DNA of 64,000 nt, from the NCBI RefSeq assembly GCF_010015445.1, contig NC_053127.1, positions 11,319,776 to 11,383,775 of the forward strand, written 5' to 3'. The notes beneath the pieces were generated by a model, which worked only from the letters and a program-made list of their open reading frames with translations, ran no database searches and was not told the DNA's origin. Both the position numbers and the translations under genes were made by a program. Numbering within the stretch: position 1 is the first letter of the stretch; each line of letters opens with the position of its first letter. This document shows, one piece after another, positions 11,497-25,265 of this stretch. Origin of the DNA: Perca fluviatilis. Taxonomy: Eukaryota; Chordata; Actinopteri; Perciformes; Percidae.

Positions 11497-14134
11497 AGAA
11501 AAGGTGCCCTAGCTGCAGTGCCGCTTCAGCTCCTGCAGCTATTGCTGCTGATAAACTTGGCCGGCTAATTGCAAGTCAAAAGCTGTTAGCAACTCTGGGT
11601 ATCAGTGGCCCTGTGGGGGCTTGCTGAGGAGGGCTTTCACACACTGAGCAGCCACATGCCGTCACACTGCTGCTAATGTGCTGTGGCATCTTCCCTGGTG
11701 CCAACAGATTGCCTGGGTGGAGACAGATCACCAGGGCAAGTGCAAGCGCTTCTTGCATTTGGTCGTGTACTGGTCACATGAAGCAGAGTGAAAGAGTGGG
11801 CTAGGTTAATAAAGGTGAAGCCACCGAAGGAGCTGTCACACATTTATTGCATAACATTAACTGAATTAAGTTCCCAAATGGTTCCAGTAAAGGCAGCAGC
11901 TTCTGTCCTTCAAGCAAGTGATGCTTTAATGCCAATATATTATGATGTGACCATTCTACTCTGTTCATCCACATTCTGCAGTGATAGCAGTTAAACACAT
12001 TTGTTCACATAATCCGGTGTGGAACTTGAGCCATCATTTTATTTCATACTGAGCAATTAGAGTGCTTAAACAGATTTACTGCCATTACATCATAGACTCA
12101 TTATTTGCATATGACCCCTTGAAGGGGTGCTTCAGAAATTGTGTATTGAACTTTCACAAAGTTAGGGGACGAGACAGATGGTCAAAAAAGATGCAGCCGA
12201 GGCAGAGATATCCTGACTTTTAGTCGATAGTGTGGGTCAAGATCCCAAAACACTGGATCCTACACTCCCATAATGCAACTCCATGGCATATTTTGTTATA
12301 CCCTTTCTGCCTTATAAATACCCACATCTTTCCGGCTCTCTACCCCCAGTCTGTAGCACAGACTTTATGTCAAACCTGCAATAACTGATTTTTTCAGCCA
12401 CTTGAGGGGAGCAGAAACAAGTTGTGACCAAATTGATATGGCAAAGTTGATAGCTAACAGTTGCTTTTTCACATAAACAGCAGTTATTGATCATAATTAT
12501 CATTCATTTGAAGTCTTGTTTCTCCTCAATTATATAAAAAACAACCTTTAATCGCAAACCACCAATGAGTGAAAGGGCCTCAAGTGACCAGGGTGAACAG
12601 AAAGTGAAGACTGACTGGTGCCGACATAACTGCACTGATTACAACTTTTTAACTATACTTCTACACTTATTTTATGTGACATTTTTGAACACTAATAAAT
12701 GTACTGGAGATTTTGTATGTTTAAATTGTAACTTTGGGTGTGTTTTTTATATAAACCATCACAGGTTTCTACCAAACACTCACACATACTTTATATGTCT
12801 TTCATGTGATTTGAATTTATGTGTGTAGACAAATAAACAAACATGTTTACTGATTATGAGGGTGAAAAATAGAAATACAAATAAATAAAATAATAAGGAT
12901 GTAATTCATAATTCACAATCTCATTAATAAACCAGTAATCTGTCTGAATAAAATAAGATAAAAAAACTACAAAGAATCAAAGACTTGAGAATTACAATGA
13001 CAATAACAATCTTGTGTTCCATTTTAATGTTTTCTCAAGGGGCAACTGCAGATGCTCTGACAGCAGAGTATATATATATATTTAAAATTTATAGAGCATG
13101 TCGGATATTTAGCTTTTATTAGTCAGCAGGAAAGGTCAAGAGAGAAAGGGGATGACGTACCGCTAACTGGACCGTAACGCCAGTTGCCACGGTTACATGG
13201 TATGATCTACAAACAACGTTGCTCACCGCAAAGCAAAAATAGGTCTTTACAAAAAATGGTAAGGAATAAAGAAAAATAAACAAAACCAGATGCAGGCAAA
13301 GGATTGAAAATATATGGCATGTTGGAGTTGAAATTATCCTTGAGGTGGTGAGAAATTAACACTCAGCTGGTCTGCTTGAAAGCTAAAATATACACCGGGT
13401 GATTTCACAAACACTCTACAGTGTTGCGCCTACACTCTGATTTCCTTTTTAGTGTATCAAACAGACTACAAAAGAAGACAAGTGATTTTCTCACCCACGT
13501 TTCAATGTCAAAGACACATAACAAAGAATAAACCGGTGCAGAAGAAAAAGGAAGCCATCTTGATGACATTCACATTTTCATGCTTCATGGCATGTGTTTC
13601 CAAACAGATACCGCAATTATCGCAGATTTTATTTTTTGAAATTTAAATAGCCACTGAATTTATTGCCACAATATTCTGCCAAATAGAGTTTCAATTTAGG
13701 GATAACATATGTGTTAAATGAACACTAAATGAAAGCTGACATATGGCTAGCATTACTGGGATTGTGTCTTGGAGCCGTTATGAAGCTTTTTTTCATTTGA
13801 TGGATGTGTGCTGGGTACAAGAGCAGTGCAACCAATGAGTTCATTTAGCTCTGTTTGCTAAATGAGCCAGCCCCCATTAGCCTGTTGTTTGTAGGATTAA
13901 TGAACTTGAGGGTGAAAATGATCTGTTGTTCTGGAGACTAGGGACTTTTGGAAACAGTTTGGATATTATTTTAAAAGAAATTCTCATCTTTTGATGTATT
14001 TCGCATTGCAAAGCAGTGATCTATTAAACAAATGTACCTCAGCCATTCATGTAGATATACAGCCACCTCCACTGTAGGATGGAGGTAGAACTCTCAGAGA
14101 CAGATATCTCCAAATCCCAGCAAATAAAACCAAC

Positions 14135-14290
14135 TATATGGCCAAAATATGTGGACAGCTGAACAGTACACCCCATATGTAATTGTTGAACATCTCATTC
14201 CAAAACCATATGCATTAATATGCTGCTATAAAAGCCTCCAATCTTGTGGGAATGCTTTCCACAATGATAGAAATGTAGATCACATACATT
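14135..14290. mobile_element. Old interspersed DNA-repeat fragment
   Basis: Phrases such as TATGGCCAAAATATGTGGAC, ATTAATATGCTGCTATAAAA and TGGGAATGCTTTCCACAA match a dispersed repeat I know from many fish genomes. Only a diverged fragment without ends is present, so the class is uncertain. Confidence 0.45.
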
Positions 14291-14433
14291 CTGCAATATA
14301 ATGTATGTCTATATTTTGGTTTTTTTGTTTGAGCACCACTCAAAACAAGAGCTGTCCCTGAAGTTATTAGCACATTTCTTGTCTTTTACATGCTAAATTT
14401 GGAATTGCACTTAAGGTAAATGTGTCACACTAA

Positions 14434-15039
14434 AGGCCGGGACACACAGGGCCGAAAATCGGCTGTTGGACAGTCTGGCGAGGTCAGTGACTGGAGTCTG
14501 TTCGGTGTGTCTCGTGCCGTCTTAAGTCTGGGGGGCTGTTGGCGTTCATTTTGGCAGACCTGACATGTTCAGTTGTAGGCAGGGAAGTCGGGACTTACCC
14601 GGAAATGGCGAGCCTAATGAGCGTGACTAGAGTCTCTCAAAATCTTTTAAATCTTTTAAACTGACCTTTGTTGAGCTGAAATGAAGACAGATTCAGGAAC
14701 TGCACGGCCTATTTCTCGCTTAAAATGTTTTCAGAAACATGTGAACTATTTCAGTACAATATGAGATCGTATTCTGAACGAGCCGCCATGACAGTCTGGC
14801 TTTGAATTTCCGTAGAAAACAAACCTATGTGACGCGTTCGTCCAATCAGCTGCCGGTTTTCATTTCTTGGGCAACAATACAGAGTAGCGCCGTCTGCTTC
14901 TATGGAGACATATTACGTTTCTCAAGTTGGTGTCGCCTCAGTGTGTTACGAGGCAGTTTTTTGGACCTCGAGGACCCGACTGATCATTTCGACTGGCTAT
15001 TCTGCCGAGGGTCGGCCGTCTGGTTGGTGTGTACCGGCT
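14434..15039 (+). mobile_element. Non-autonomous class II element, copy A (full length)
   Basis: The left end AGGCCGGGACACACAGGGCC and the reverse complement of the right end, AGCCGGTACACACCAACC, are imperfect inverted repeats. The inside matches, in opposite orientation, the sequence at 45151-45659: shared blocks include GAGCGTGACTAGAGTCTCTC, TGCACGGCCTATTTCTCGCT and CCAATCAGCTGCCGGTTTTC. The 129-residue open frame starting near 14802 arises from the repeat and is not evidence of a gene. A TAA/TTA-like flank would fit PIF/Harbinger, but I could not confirm a duplication. Confidence 0.7.
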
Positions 15040-15230
15040 ATAATATGCAAGTGTCAGAGAAAAAAGAGCCTTCAGCCAGGTATGTGTGCAGGATGACCAC
15101 AGGCATGAGATGTAATGTACACACACAAGGCCTTATCTTTGCCTTCAGATGGGTTACTGTATATGAGTCACAATGCCAGGGGAGAGGATGATGAGTGGGG
15201 GTCTGTGTTCCTTATGATGGCCAGTCCTTA

Positions 15231-15231
<1 letters not shown>

Positions 15232-15316
<85 letters not shown>
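15232..15316. repeat. (CA)n microsatellite, about 85 bp
   Basis: A pure CA run. The His/Thr and Val/Cys repeat proteins readable through it on either strand are artefacts. Confidence 0.98.
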
Positions 15317-15318
<2 letters not shown>

Positions 15319-18017
15319 TACACATATAGGATTGACTTATCTGCTATAGGCTCTTGATGCAGCTTAGTTATTTCCAAAGAAGAAAGAAATAAATAAATAA
15401 AGAAAATATGCAGTAAAGAAAAATGACAGCCTCTCACCTATTTTTACTCTAAAAAAAACAGCCTGTGGGTTGGCAAATATTCTAATGAGAAAAAGACTGG
15501 GCTGAAAATAAAGCTTATTTCAGGGAAGAAGTTTGAAAAAATAATTTTAGTTTAAATGCAGTCTCAAGTCACGAGGCTAGCAGGAGATATGACAGCCAGG
15601 TACTGGAAAGCTTTGTGGGGAATTATTGTGCTCAGAATAAGCAAAAAAAGAAAGAAAAAACACCCAGCATGCCGCAACTGAAACAAGACAATCTGATTAG
15701 AATAGATCGGCGTGGCTATTGGCATGAAAGTAATGTGTGTGGTATAAAAAAAGTAATGAAGTGTTCCACTTTTGTCTGTCTCAGTGTGAATCTTTTATTT
15801 CTGTGTTCTCTGGGACATTTTATTGAACTGTCATGACACGTGTATTTCCTGGGCCTGAAGGGCTCATTTTAAATTAGCTTTGAATGTTCAACGGCAGGGG
15901 CACTGAAGCAAGCCCACTCAATATCACATGGCCCAGCGCCTTGTCTTTAATGGATAATGAAAAATGATAAACGACGTGCTGAGGCCAGCCATCCCGATGC
16001 AACACCTGGTCTTTTCTGTTGACATCATAATACAATACACCACAACTGGAACCCCTCCCACCTTAAAGAAACACGTGTATATAGGAAACTCATTGATCTG
16101 AACTCTTTATATTCGTTTGTTCTCCCTCAGGTATCACAATCTATTTATTCAGACCAATTTGTATACAAGATAACATAGACCGTGTGAGGCATAGAACATT
16201 TGGGTTAGTCCAGTATATCAAAGTGAAAGTGATATATTGGACATATACTGGTCTTTTAATAAGAACTCATACTGGTCAGATGCAACTGATATGATTGAAG
16301 TCAGTGTCTGACTGGGCTTTATGGCTTCATGGCCGCAGTCTGTAAAATCTACAATCAAACCTGCCACACCTGACCTTGAGGAGCTGCTAAACCACTAAAA
16401 AGGATGTCATTAGTCTGACTTGATATAATAGTTTTACTATTCAATGAACAAAAGGCTTTTCGACACAGACTGGATTCGGTATTCGTCAAATATAATCTAT
16501 TCATTTGTAGAATTTTAAAGATTTCTATTATTGGGAGACAAGCCTGACAAGTCAAAGTTGATTATACTGCGAGTCACGTCTGTCCTCTCTCTCCCTGATG
16601 GCAGTTTCCCACTGAGTGCAGTGTATTAAGATGCAGCAGTTTCTGTATTCAGAGCAACCTTTACGTGAGAAGGAGATAGAGTCATTTGATAAGGTACTGT
16701 ATAAACCGGTTTAAGAAAAATACTGCTGCCATTTGCCTGATTCCCTGGTTAAACCCATCTTGATTCAAAACACCCTGCAGTGGTTCTGATAGACAGAGTG
16801 AGATGGCTTACACTTTGGGACATCTTGCTTCTGGCAGAATTTAAGGGTTCACAAAATATATGCTTGGACAATGAGCGTCAACCTCCTGGTAATTAGAAAG
16901 TGGATGTAAGACGGCAGAAACAATGCACAATCAACATCCTCTTTCATCGTCATGCTGCCATTGTCACCCTTTGTGTCCAACACCTACTTATTGTGAAATA
17001 GTGATGATGGAAACTTGTTTGGAAGTTTGTTAGACACCTTTGAGAAATCGTATACAGTTGACCATCTCACAAAACCAAACTAAGAACAAAATACATTTCT
17101 CAGTTTGGATTTGATTACATGTCCTTCCTCTGATCATAAAGACCATGTCACCTACATTTTGCAAACCTTTTGTTATACCTCTTCTCTTTTTAGGTGATCC
17201 CTTTATTGTTGTAATATCTTCTTGTAACCCATTTCATAAAGTCTGCTTTTATAAATGCTTTATAAAGAAAGGTTATTATAATTATAGGTTGCATAAGAGG
17301 AAACCTGAGGGGAGGAATGAGGCAGTCTGTTCCATTTTATATTTTAATATAATGACATACGGTATACACAGTTTACGTCATCTAAGGTCACGTCTCGCCT
17401 TACACAATCACTTTTAATGTGATCAGTGAAGAATGTTAAACAACACAGCAACACTTCACTGTACTGCCCACACAATTATGCAATCTGCATATAATGCAAT
17501 ATATTATGATTGCAATTGACTGGAGAAAATAACGGCCTCTAATGTGCTCTGCAAGTTGTTGTGATCCCACTTTAATTTATTCAATCAACCAACCAACAAG
17601 TCTTGATATTGTACTCTCAGCTTGGATTCCCTGTGAGCCTGGTGATTGTTCTCTGGAACCTGGGATACTGGTGTCATATCTGCCTGCATCACACTCAAAT
17701 GAGCAACAAGAGATGCTGGGCTTTGCCCTACAGCACAGCAGGTGAGCCATGTCGCTTCCTTCTACTAACCTTTGTCACCATATTGATTTATACGTAGAGT
17801 TTTATTAAGATCCATTGATTTGATCTGAGGCATAAGGAAAGAATTAAATCATAAGTGCATATGGAGCAGCCCAAAATGAAGGTTTTATGCTTTCCTGATA
17901 TTGTCAGTGTGGTGCTGGACCACTCTCCAGTATTAGTGGAAGAGTAAAGGGATTACATTTTCTAAATTGACATCTTCTCCCAGATACAGGGATTGAGTAA
18001 AATCAGATTCACTGTAC

Positions 18018-18161
18018 CTTAACAATGTCTTCATTGGAGGACTTGCACTGCACAAAGGCTGAGACATCAGTGACCGCTCCATTCATCTCTATGGAAACCA
18101 TTTTGACAGGAATGGCCACAGTGCGTCCGGTCAGAATGGCCGTGTTGATAATCTCAGTGTC
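18018..18161 (-). CDS. tmem132e: TMEM132E-like exon, 48 codons, phase 0-0
   Basis: This 144-nt exon runs from acceptor CTCTGTAG| (18162/18161) to donor AAG|GTACAG (18018/18017). It starts and ends in phase 0, so it could be skipped without shifting the frame. The product reads DTEIINTAILTGRTVAIPVK, MVSIEMNGAVTDVSAFVQCK, SSNEDIVK. The TEI.NTA.LTG..VA.P.K opening and the C-x-SSNEDI-K ending are strongly conserved across TMEM132 proteins. It joins seamlessly to PLAM from the exon upstream and to [10 protein letters not shown] downstream. It belongs to the extracellular Ig-like region and contains one conserved cysteine. Confidence 0.92.
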
Positions 18162-18656
18162 CTACAGAGAGAGAGAAAATAGACATGCTATCATTAAACA
18201 GTGAAAGGTAGAAAGTGTTTTTTTTCTTATATGATATTTCATCAGCATTACCACATTTCACACCATTACCACCAGGGCTCCTGTGCCTCACATGTGAAAC
18301 TCTCAGTGGCAGACCAGAACTCATTTTACTGAGACGTCAATTAACATTTTCATTTCAAGGAAGCTGTCAGCTGTATGCTGGTGAGCAACAGGAAGGAACT
18401 GAAATAAGTAAGAATCTTAGCCTTTATCATACTGGGAGACTCATTCCTAATATGGTCCTTCTGGGTAAATCACAGCATCAAGCTTGAAGTTCAGGCCACA
18501 TTTGAAAAATGGCATTTACTGTACCCATTCACAGGATCTGATGCAACTATTCATTGTGTTACTTTAAGTTGAGCACATAGGTGGAAATTGGACTTGGATG
18601 TTGGAAGAGATGGATTTTTGTCACAGCAGGAATCTCATTAGGGATGGATGATTCTT

Positions 18657-18895
18657 CAATTCAATTCAATTTTATTTATAGTATCAAATCATAAGAAGAG
18701 TTATCTCAAGACACTTTACAGATAGAGTAGGTTTAGATCACACTATAATTTACAAAGACCCAACAATTCCAGTAATTCCCCCAAGAGCAAGCATTTAGTG
18801 CGACAGTGGTGAGGAAAAACTTCCTTTTAGGCAGAAACCTCGGACAGACCCAGGCTCTTGGTGGGCGGTGTCTGACGGTGCCGGTTGGGGGTATG
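18657..18895 (-). mobile_element. L2-like LINE 3' end
   Basis: Read on the minus strand it gives GTCTGTCCGAGGTTTCTGCC, CCTCACCACTGTCGCACTAA, ATGCTTGCTCTTGGGGGAAT and ends ATAAAATTGAATTGAATTGA. This is the widespread 3' untranslated tail of a teleost L2-type LINE with its short-repeat terminus. No protein-coding part remains. Confidence 0.8.
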
Positions 18896-19428
18896 ATTAT
18901 AGTAACAATAAAGATAATGGAACTATGACTAGAAATAGTTGTAGTAATCTTATCTTATCAGAAATGTCTACATTGACTCTGGAAAATGCAACACAAGGTG
19001 TTACAGTCACCATAATGTGTAAGAGCAAACTGTTCTGTTAATATGAGGAAGTATGATGAACACAAATACCTAAAATATTGTTTTTGTCATGTTTTCATCC
19101 ATTTACAAAATTCTGTTTTAACCAGGTATGCTTAGTGTACCTCCATTATGTATTTTCCTTGCTAAGCACTTCACTCAGGAAGCTGTATTATTATATACGT
19201 TTGAAAATTAATGTATAAAAAATTAATTTGGTTTTAATTGGGCCAAATAATACGGAGCACCAGAAGTGACATGGAGGAAAAAAATTAAAAAAATAAAAAC
19301 GTGATGGGGACAAACGCTCACTATACTTTTGCGAGATGTTGACGAGATAGAGTTTTATTTGCGAGATCTCGCAAATCCAACCAACAATAAGGCTAACCTT
19401 AGTAGCTAGTGCTAGCTACTAGCTAGCG

Positions 19429-20640
19429 TAGGGTTACCAGACGTCCCAGTTTGACCGGGACAGTCCCGATTTTGAATTTGCGTGTCCCAAGCCTGTCGGG
19501 ACGCTAAAATGTCCCAGTTTACACCAACCACAATGAAATTGTCCCGTTTGTCAGCGATTACATAGCCGATGTGGTCTTATTATAGCCTGATCATTAACTA
19601 AACCCATGTAGAAAGACTAATAAAGTGCCCAGCAGCCAGTGTTACAATGTATATTTGTAAACATTGTTGCAATGCCTCTTCTTATCTGTCTCGTTTTAAC
19701 CAGTATCTCCAGGATTTCGCTGCCTTTTTTGAGATTGTTGCAGCCCAAAATGCCTGATTTTGTGGGAGTTTTTTTTTTTTTTTTAATTGCGATAAAAGGA
19801 AGGAGGAACCGCATGACCATTCCCACCTTAAAGGCACTACTCGTCACACGGGACAATTTTGCTGACACCTGTGCGGAATTTCACAGTAGGCTTTCAGCCA
19901 ACAAATATATTCTTGAGCAAATTCACTCTAACAAATATGCGAATGAATGTTTCCAATAGGGAAGCTATTCTATCAAATGAGATTACATTTGTGTGTGTGT
20001 TGTTGGTTAGAATAACACTGGTAACACTAAGGGTACATGAATTATCATGAATTCATGCATGAATTAATTGACGTATGTATTATTATGCATTATGTAATTA
20101 ATGATTTATGTATTACTGCATTCCTTTATATCCCATGAATCATCAGGAATTGACGTGTTCATAGTCATTCGTGAACTCGTACATGAACAACACAACTAAA
20201 GCATTAGGTACGTGGGCACATCGTTATGAATTCTGATTTATTAAGTATGATCATCATTATTTATTTTTCTGCAAAAAAATGTGGTCATCACTGAGCAAAT
20301 TCTGATTTGAACACAACTTACACCTTATCTAATGCTTTAGCTGATGTGTTGTTCATGCATGAGGTCATGAATGAGAGGCTATGAACTCAATGTCTTTTAA
20401 GATTATTTCTTAGATATGTAGGCTACATACCAAGAAAATTCATGAATATTAACTGACATACCCCATTATGTTGTAAGCAGTAGGCCTACGTGTGCTGTTA
20501 GCAAAATTGTGTCTAATCTGTCTGTGTCTACGTCTGACCTGGGCTGGCACATGTTCACGTTAAAAAGCGTATGCGTGCACGAGCACTACGGTCACGCGCA
20601 AAGTGTCCCGGTTTTAGTTCCGGGAAATCTGGTCGACCTT
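19429..20640. mobile_element. 1.2-kb hAT-type transposon with 8-bp target duplication
   Basis: AGCTAGCG occurs at 19421-19428 and 20641-20648 immediately outside the ends TAGGGTTACCAGACGTCCC and, at the right, GGGAAATCTGGTCGACCTT (inverted, with mismatches). An 8-bp duplication with short imperfect ends is the hAT signature. The internal open frames are short and broken and I recognise no dimerisation or catalytic motif, so it is non-autonomous or decayed. The flanks are unusually rich in CTAGC, so the duplication is slightly less decisive than usual. Confidence 0.75.
20171..20360. repeat. Inverted repeat nested in the hAT element
   Basis: CATGAACAACACAACTAAAG and CATTAG at about 20180-20208 reappear inverted at about 20319-20355 as CTAATGCTTTAGCTGATGTG and TTGTTCATGCATGA. 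The arms are about 36 bp and 85-90% alike, which suggests a small hairpin element inserted in the larger transposon. Confidence 0.65.
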
Positions 20641-23600
20641 AGCTAGCGCTAGCTAGTGTCTAGCTAGTGGCATGACATAATGATTACATCTCCTCCAAAG
20701 TGAAGTGTTATAAAGAACATTGTCGTTGACTGTTGATGTCAATGAATGCAGGCTAACCTTAGTAGCTAGCGCAAGTTTGTGTTGTCGTAGCAACCGGTAG
20801 CAACATGCGCGTTCATGAGCTTCTCTCTCGTGTCTCTTACAAGTATAGTGCGAACTCATGGACTCGTCGTTCCATTGTATAAAATATTCACTAACGTTAA
20901 ACGTGTTTTCGTTGTTCCTGATCGTTCCCCTGATCATTATGTCGTGCTACTTTGTTTTTTCAATAGCACATAATTAAAACTTCTGAATATCAAGTGGGAT
21001 CAAATGATGGATCTGGCTAGCTGTACCCACTAATAAATATAATCCTTAAATTGTGATAAACAAGGCCAACATTGTCATCCCATCTGCGTTTTTATTTTGA
21101 ATGTACTGAAATACAAACAGCCAATTAAAATACACACCAGGCCTTCAGTTGAAGTTTGAATCAATTCATTATTTTTTTGCAGATCATGTAAGCTGCAAGA
21201 GGGTTTTCTCATGTGTGGTGCAAAATTAGCCCGGGAGAGAGACTGAGCATTTTTAAATTTCTGCCCCGACACTTAAAGTCTTAATAAGAGTGTAGAGCAT
21301 GGAGTATGGGACTTTCTTCCCCCACTAGTTTCTCATGGCTCAAGGCCCAGAATTGTTTATGCATTGAGGGAATTATACACAGACTCTATTCTACTCTGTC
21401 TAGCCTTAAGCAAATAACAAAAGTAGTCAGTGCTGAAGTGTCCTTTGGCATGACCCTTTACCTCTGACAGTGACAAAACAGCAAAGCTAACTAAGGTGCA
21501 AAGATGTAGCGAGAATCTAAAGATTACATTTGAAACCTTTTCATTTATTTTATTTGACCAGGTAAGCTTGAGGTCAAACACATCTTTTACATGGAAGACC
21601 TGGCTGACAGCATATATACAAAAAGGAGAAAGATTACGCATAAGAGCATAGAGCAAATACATAAACCCACTAAAACCCACATGTGAAGCAAAATCTATGT
21701 CAATATGATTGGTAGTAACTGAGGCTATTACCAGTAGAGTCATTTGCCATGGACCTTTGCAGCTTTGTCAAATGGCTGGAGCTGAAAATATTAAAGTTTT
21801 TTGTCCCATTTGAGCAGAACAACTTGCAATATGAAATGGTGGCTGACACATTTTTATTTTAAAAGGTGACAAAATTGTTAAAAAATATAGTGAAGAAGTG
21901 AAATGTGCAGCTACTTTCAGATAATAATGAATATGTAATGTAATCTAAATTGCCAGGGCCAGAAGGTTTTTGTGTATCTAGTTTTGACAATGTTAAAAAT
22001 TCAACATAGCAGGATCTGTCTGAAACATTACAACATGTCCTCTATACTGCATGTTCTGGAATAAAAAATATGATTTCTGAGGCTGAAGCTCCGACAGAGC
22101 TCCTTTCAGTAAGTCCAATCGGAGCATCACAAGTCCTCATTATTTGTTGCTAATAATCTATATTTTGAGAATCCTTTGAAAATGGTCTGAAACGTCAGTG
22201 TGTCTGATGCCAATTACATCACCCAGAATATATTATCATTTGTTTTGTCAGAGTATAAAATTTATTTATTCTGACTGAACTCCATCTAATTCTATGAGTC
22301 TTTTATTTGCAATCATAAAGCAAACTCTGTTACAAAACAAAAAAATCCAGTATTTCAGTTAAATTAGTGTTTGCTACTACAGATAGGAAGAGCAGCTTTG
22401 TTTGTATTTTTTAGGGTTTATGAAACGTGGCCAATTTATGGGAAGCAAAGCAAAGCAGACCTCTGTGGATAATTGACTGGACTCTAGGGCGAAATCCTAA
22501 TTGAAAGACATCATCCCTAAGCTCTACTTGCTGTTTTGGCATCTGGTAAGCATTACACTACACAAGACACTTTACAATTACATGTGTGCTACTTTGGGAA
22601 AACTAATTATGCTTACCTGAATTCAGCTTGGAACAAAAATCAGTCAACACAACAGAGCTATCATTTCACTTAATTACTATGTTCTCTATGAAGCATCAAC
22701 ACCGTTGTTAGATACCAAGTTTAATGGCAATGCAAAAATGTTGTAATTTTACAAAAATAAATTGGTATATTTTGGCTGCATTGAATGTATTTTAACAGGG
22801 CAGTATAAAATAAAGCACTTGCCAGCACTTTTAGCAGGGATATTGAGATATGAGCATTTTTTTCACTTTACATTAATTGTCTTTGACAAAAATCATAGTA
22901 GATCCAACTAGGATAACATATAAGATATACAATGGGGAAATGTCCAAAGATTCAAACTTCCTTTGATTCATGTAAACATTTACATACATTTTGCTGTATG
23001 TGTATCTACATGAATACACACGTAAAAATGTGATGTATGACTTTAAGCTGTGGGGTTTGTGCCACACAAATCTTTTTTTTTTATTTAACATCTGGTAGCT
23101 ACTGGGGCGCAGAGCAGCTAATGGAGTTTTGAAATCTGGCATAACACCTGCTGTGCATCATCCTTCCTGTTTTCTTGCCTCTTCAGCTCTATTCACTCAA
23201 AGTAATAAGAATGTCCTGGGAAAGAGGGCTTGGATGGCTTGATGTAAACAGTGGTCAAAATCTGTGACAATTCTCAGGGTTGATTCAACTTTACCATTCT
23301 GGAATTGTTTCTCCTTCTACATTGTAAACTTACTGGTAATTACACACCTTTCTCCCTCTTTCCTCCCCTTATTTGCAGCAGGTCAACTGTAGTTGGCACA
23401 CAATCTGTGGTCTGCCAACCATAGAAACTCTCTTCTTCATTCTCTTTATTGTCGATTTACCAGACGTTTTTCCTTATCTTTTATCTTTCCTTCTTTACAC
23501 GTTCCTCAGTCAAAAGTTGCTGTAAGGGTCCATCCTAGACCTTCGTCTCTGCTGATTTGTTACACAAAATGCATCCTGTTTGTATTTGGAGACAGAACCT

Positions 23601-24327
23601 CCCACCTGTTTCAGCGGATTTCTGAAAGTGCATATCTGTTCTACAAGCTCTCAGTGGGTGTATGACACAGCTGAAAAGTGTTGGACGGTTTGCATCCACT
23701 GCTCGCTTCCACATCTGCAGTCTGTCCAACTGTCTTTTGTTACACTGTTTTTTTTCCTATGCCTCCTTTCCTTGAAAGGCTTTAGTTCCTTGACCTGAGC
23801 AACACAGACATGCTCATTAAAAGGCCCTTGAGACAGATTGGCTGATTTATGAGTACAATGTGCCAATTACAGTACATTCGGAACATTAAAACATCACTTT
23901 TGTACTTCAGTGTCGTACTGTATTTTTTTTCAGTGCTAAGAGATAAGCACCTGCTGCTGGGTCGAAATCCAGACTGGCAACTCAACTTTCATAGCCACAA
24001 CAGCAGCTTTTGCGGTTCTTCCCTTTAACAATTTAACAATTGGATTATTCACATCACACAAAAATAGCCTTGAGGCCTGTTCAAAGCACAATATGCAGGA
24101 GAGGTTAAACATAACTGCAATAACAAACAACTGCAACTAAGGAAAGCACAAAAGCACCACTGTCAGTGTTCATTTTCTTCCCAGATATTGTAAAGACCGA
24201 AGTCACTCTTTCAATTTGGAAAACAAACATTTTGAGAGTTAGTTATTAACTGTGACGTAATGTTATGTCAAGATGAACTCCAGTGGGTTATAATCAAAAG
24301 GCAAACAAATAACATTATAAACAACAA

Positions 24328-24635
24328 TTAAAGGGGCTGTATTCGAAATATTCAAAATACTGAAGAAAAAAAAAAAAGGTGGGCTGGGATTGCCTCAACA
24401 CAGCTCTCACTAGACACAGTTCCCCAATATGTGAAATCCCTATGTTTTTTCACGGCCACATGCACTAACATGCATGCGTGGCCGGACTGGCTATCAAAAC
24501 AATGAACAGAGTAACTCGGGTTACAACACACACAGAGGGACTCAGTGTGACTTCATTCTATGCTCAGGATTTCTCCACTATATCTTTACATAGCAAATAT
24601 GTGTATGCTTTGAATGTCAAGTACTGCCCCTTTAA
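24328..24635. mobile_element. 308-bp MITE with TTAAAGGGGC ends
   Basis: TTAAAGGGGCTGTATTCG at the left and the inverse of CAAGTACTGCCCCTTTAA at the right form terminal repeats. There is no coding content. A TTAA duplication (piggyBac-like) or an 8-bp one is possible; the ends themselves do not decide. Confidence 0.7.
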
Positions 24636-25158
24636 TAATATATTCAGAAGAAGGCATTCATTCATGCTATTTTCCCAACCTGATCTTTACGCAACTTACA
24701 TCACTTGGATAAAGCTCAATATGATTATAAATTATACATTTAAATCTATCTCAGGAGGGTGAGTTAAGTAATTTCTGAAATTTTTAATTGTACATCACAC
24801 AACTTTGTCACTACACACCAAGCCATTAAGATTCTCAACTACCTGCCATGATGATAAAGTCAGACTGTTCCGTTTGCTCTGAAAAGACCAGCTGTTTACT
24901 CTTCATCAATCGTGTATGATGGGGTGTTACCATTGTTTAACTTCTGGAACGTCCACTTTTTCTATTGATATAATTTACAATCCAAATTAGTCACCACAAC
25001 TGAAATGATGGATTAAACCTCATCTTCCAAGGTGACCACAGGTGGCCGAGCTGCAGGATCAAACTCCTTGAAAATCATTGCCGGATGATTAAAGTTTTTA
25101 GGGTTAGTCTGACTCAGAATTCCTCTCTTTTTAGCCCTTCACTTAGCATTCTGACAAT

Positions 25159-25265
25159 GTCAATCAATCAATTTATTTTGTCACATAAAATCATGGAGGT
25201 ACAATTTCAGTGAAATGTTATCTCATCAATTGAAATGTTGCCCCATCAGCTTCATCATCATGCAT
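25159..25265 (-). mobile_element. Non-LTR retroelement 3' tail, copy 1
   Basis: On the plus strand it begins TCAATCAATCAATTTATTTT and continues CACATAAAATCATGGAGGTA, so on the minus strand it ends in a TTGA-type short repeat. It is about 80% similar to 44143-44260, with shared order GTCACAT.AAATC, TACAATT.CAGTGAAATG and CATCA.C.TC..C.TC..CATGA. Confidence 0.6.

Larger units (their letters stand above)
10213..18017 (-). other. tmem132e: Intron (7.8 kb) between the 18161-18018 and 10212-10007 exons
   Basis: The intron is bounded by donor AAG|GTACAG and acceptor TTCTAG|G. It contains (CA)n tracts at 11400-11493 and 15232-15316, an old repeat fragment at 14135-14290 and a class II element at 14434-15039. 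Between 15900 and 18017, and from 10213 to 11390, I see no repeat or gene that I recognise. Confidence 0.85.

Noticed and set aside
14802..15191. 129-residue open frame and its look-alike on the minus strand at 44987-45352
   Set aside because: The similarity of the two is explained by copies A and B of a non-autonomous transposon; no transposase motif is present.
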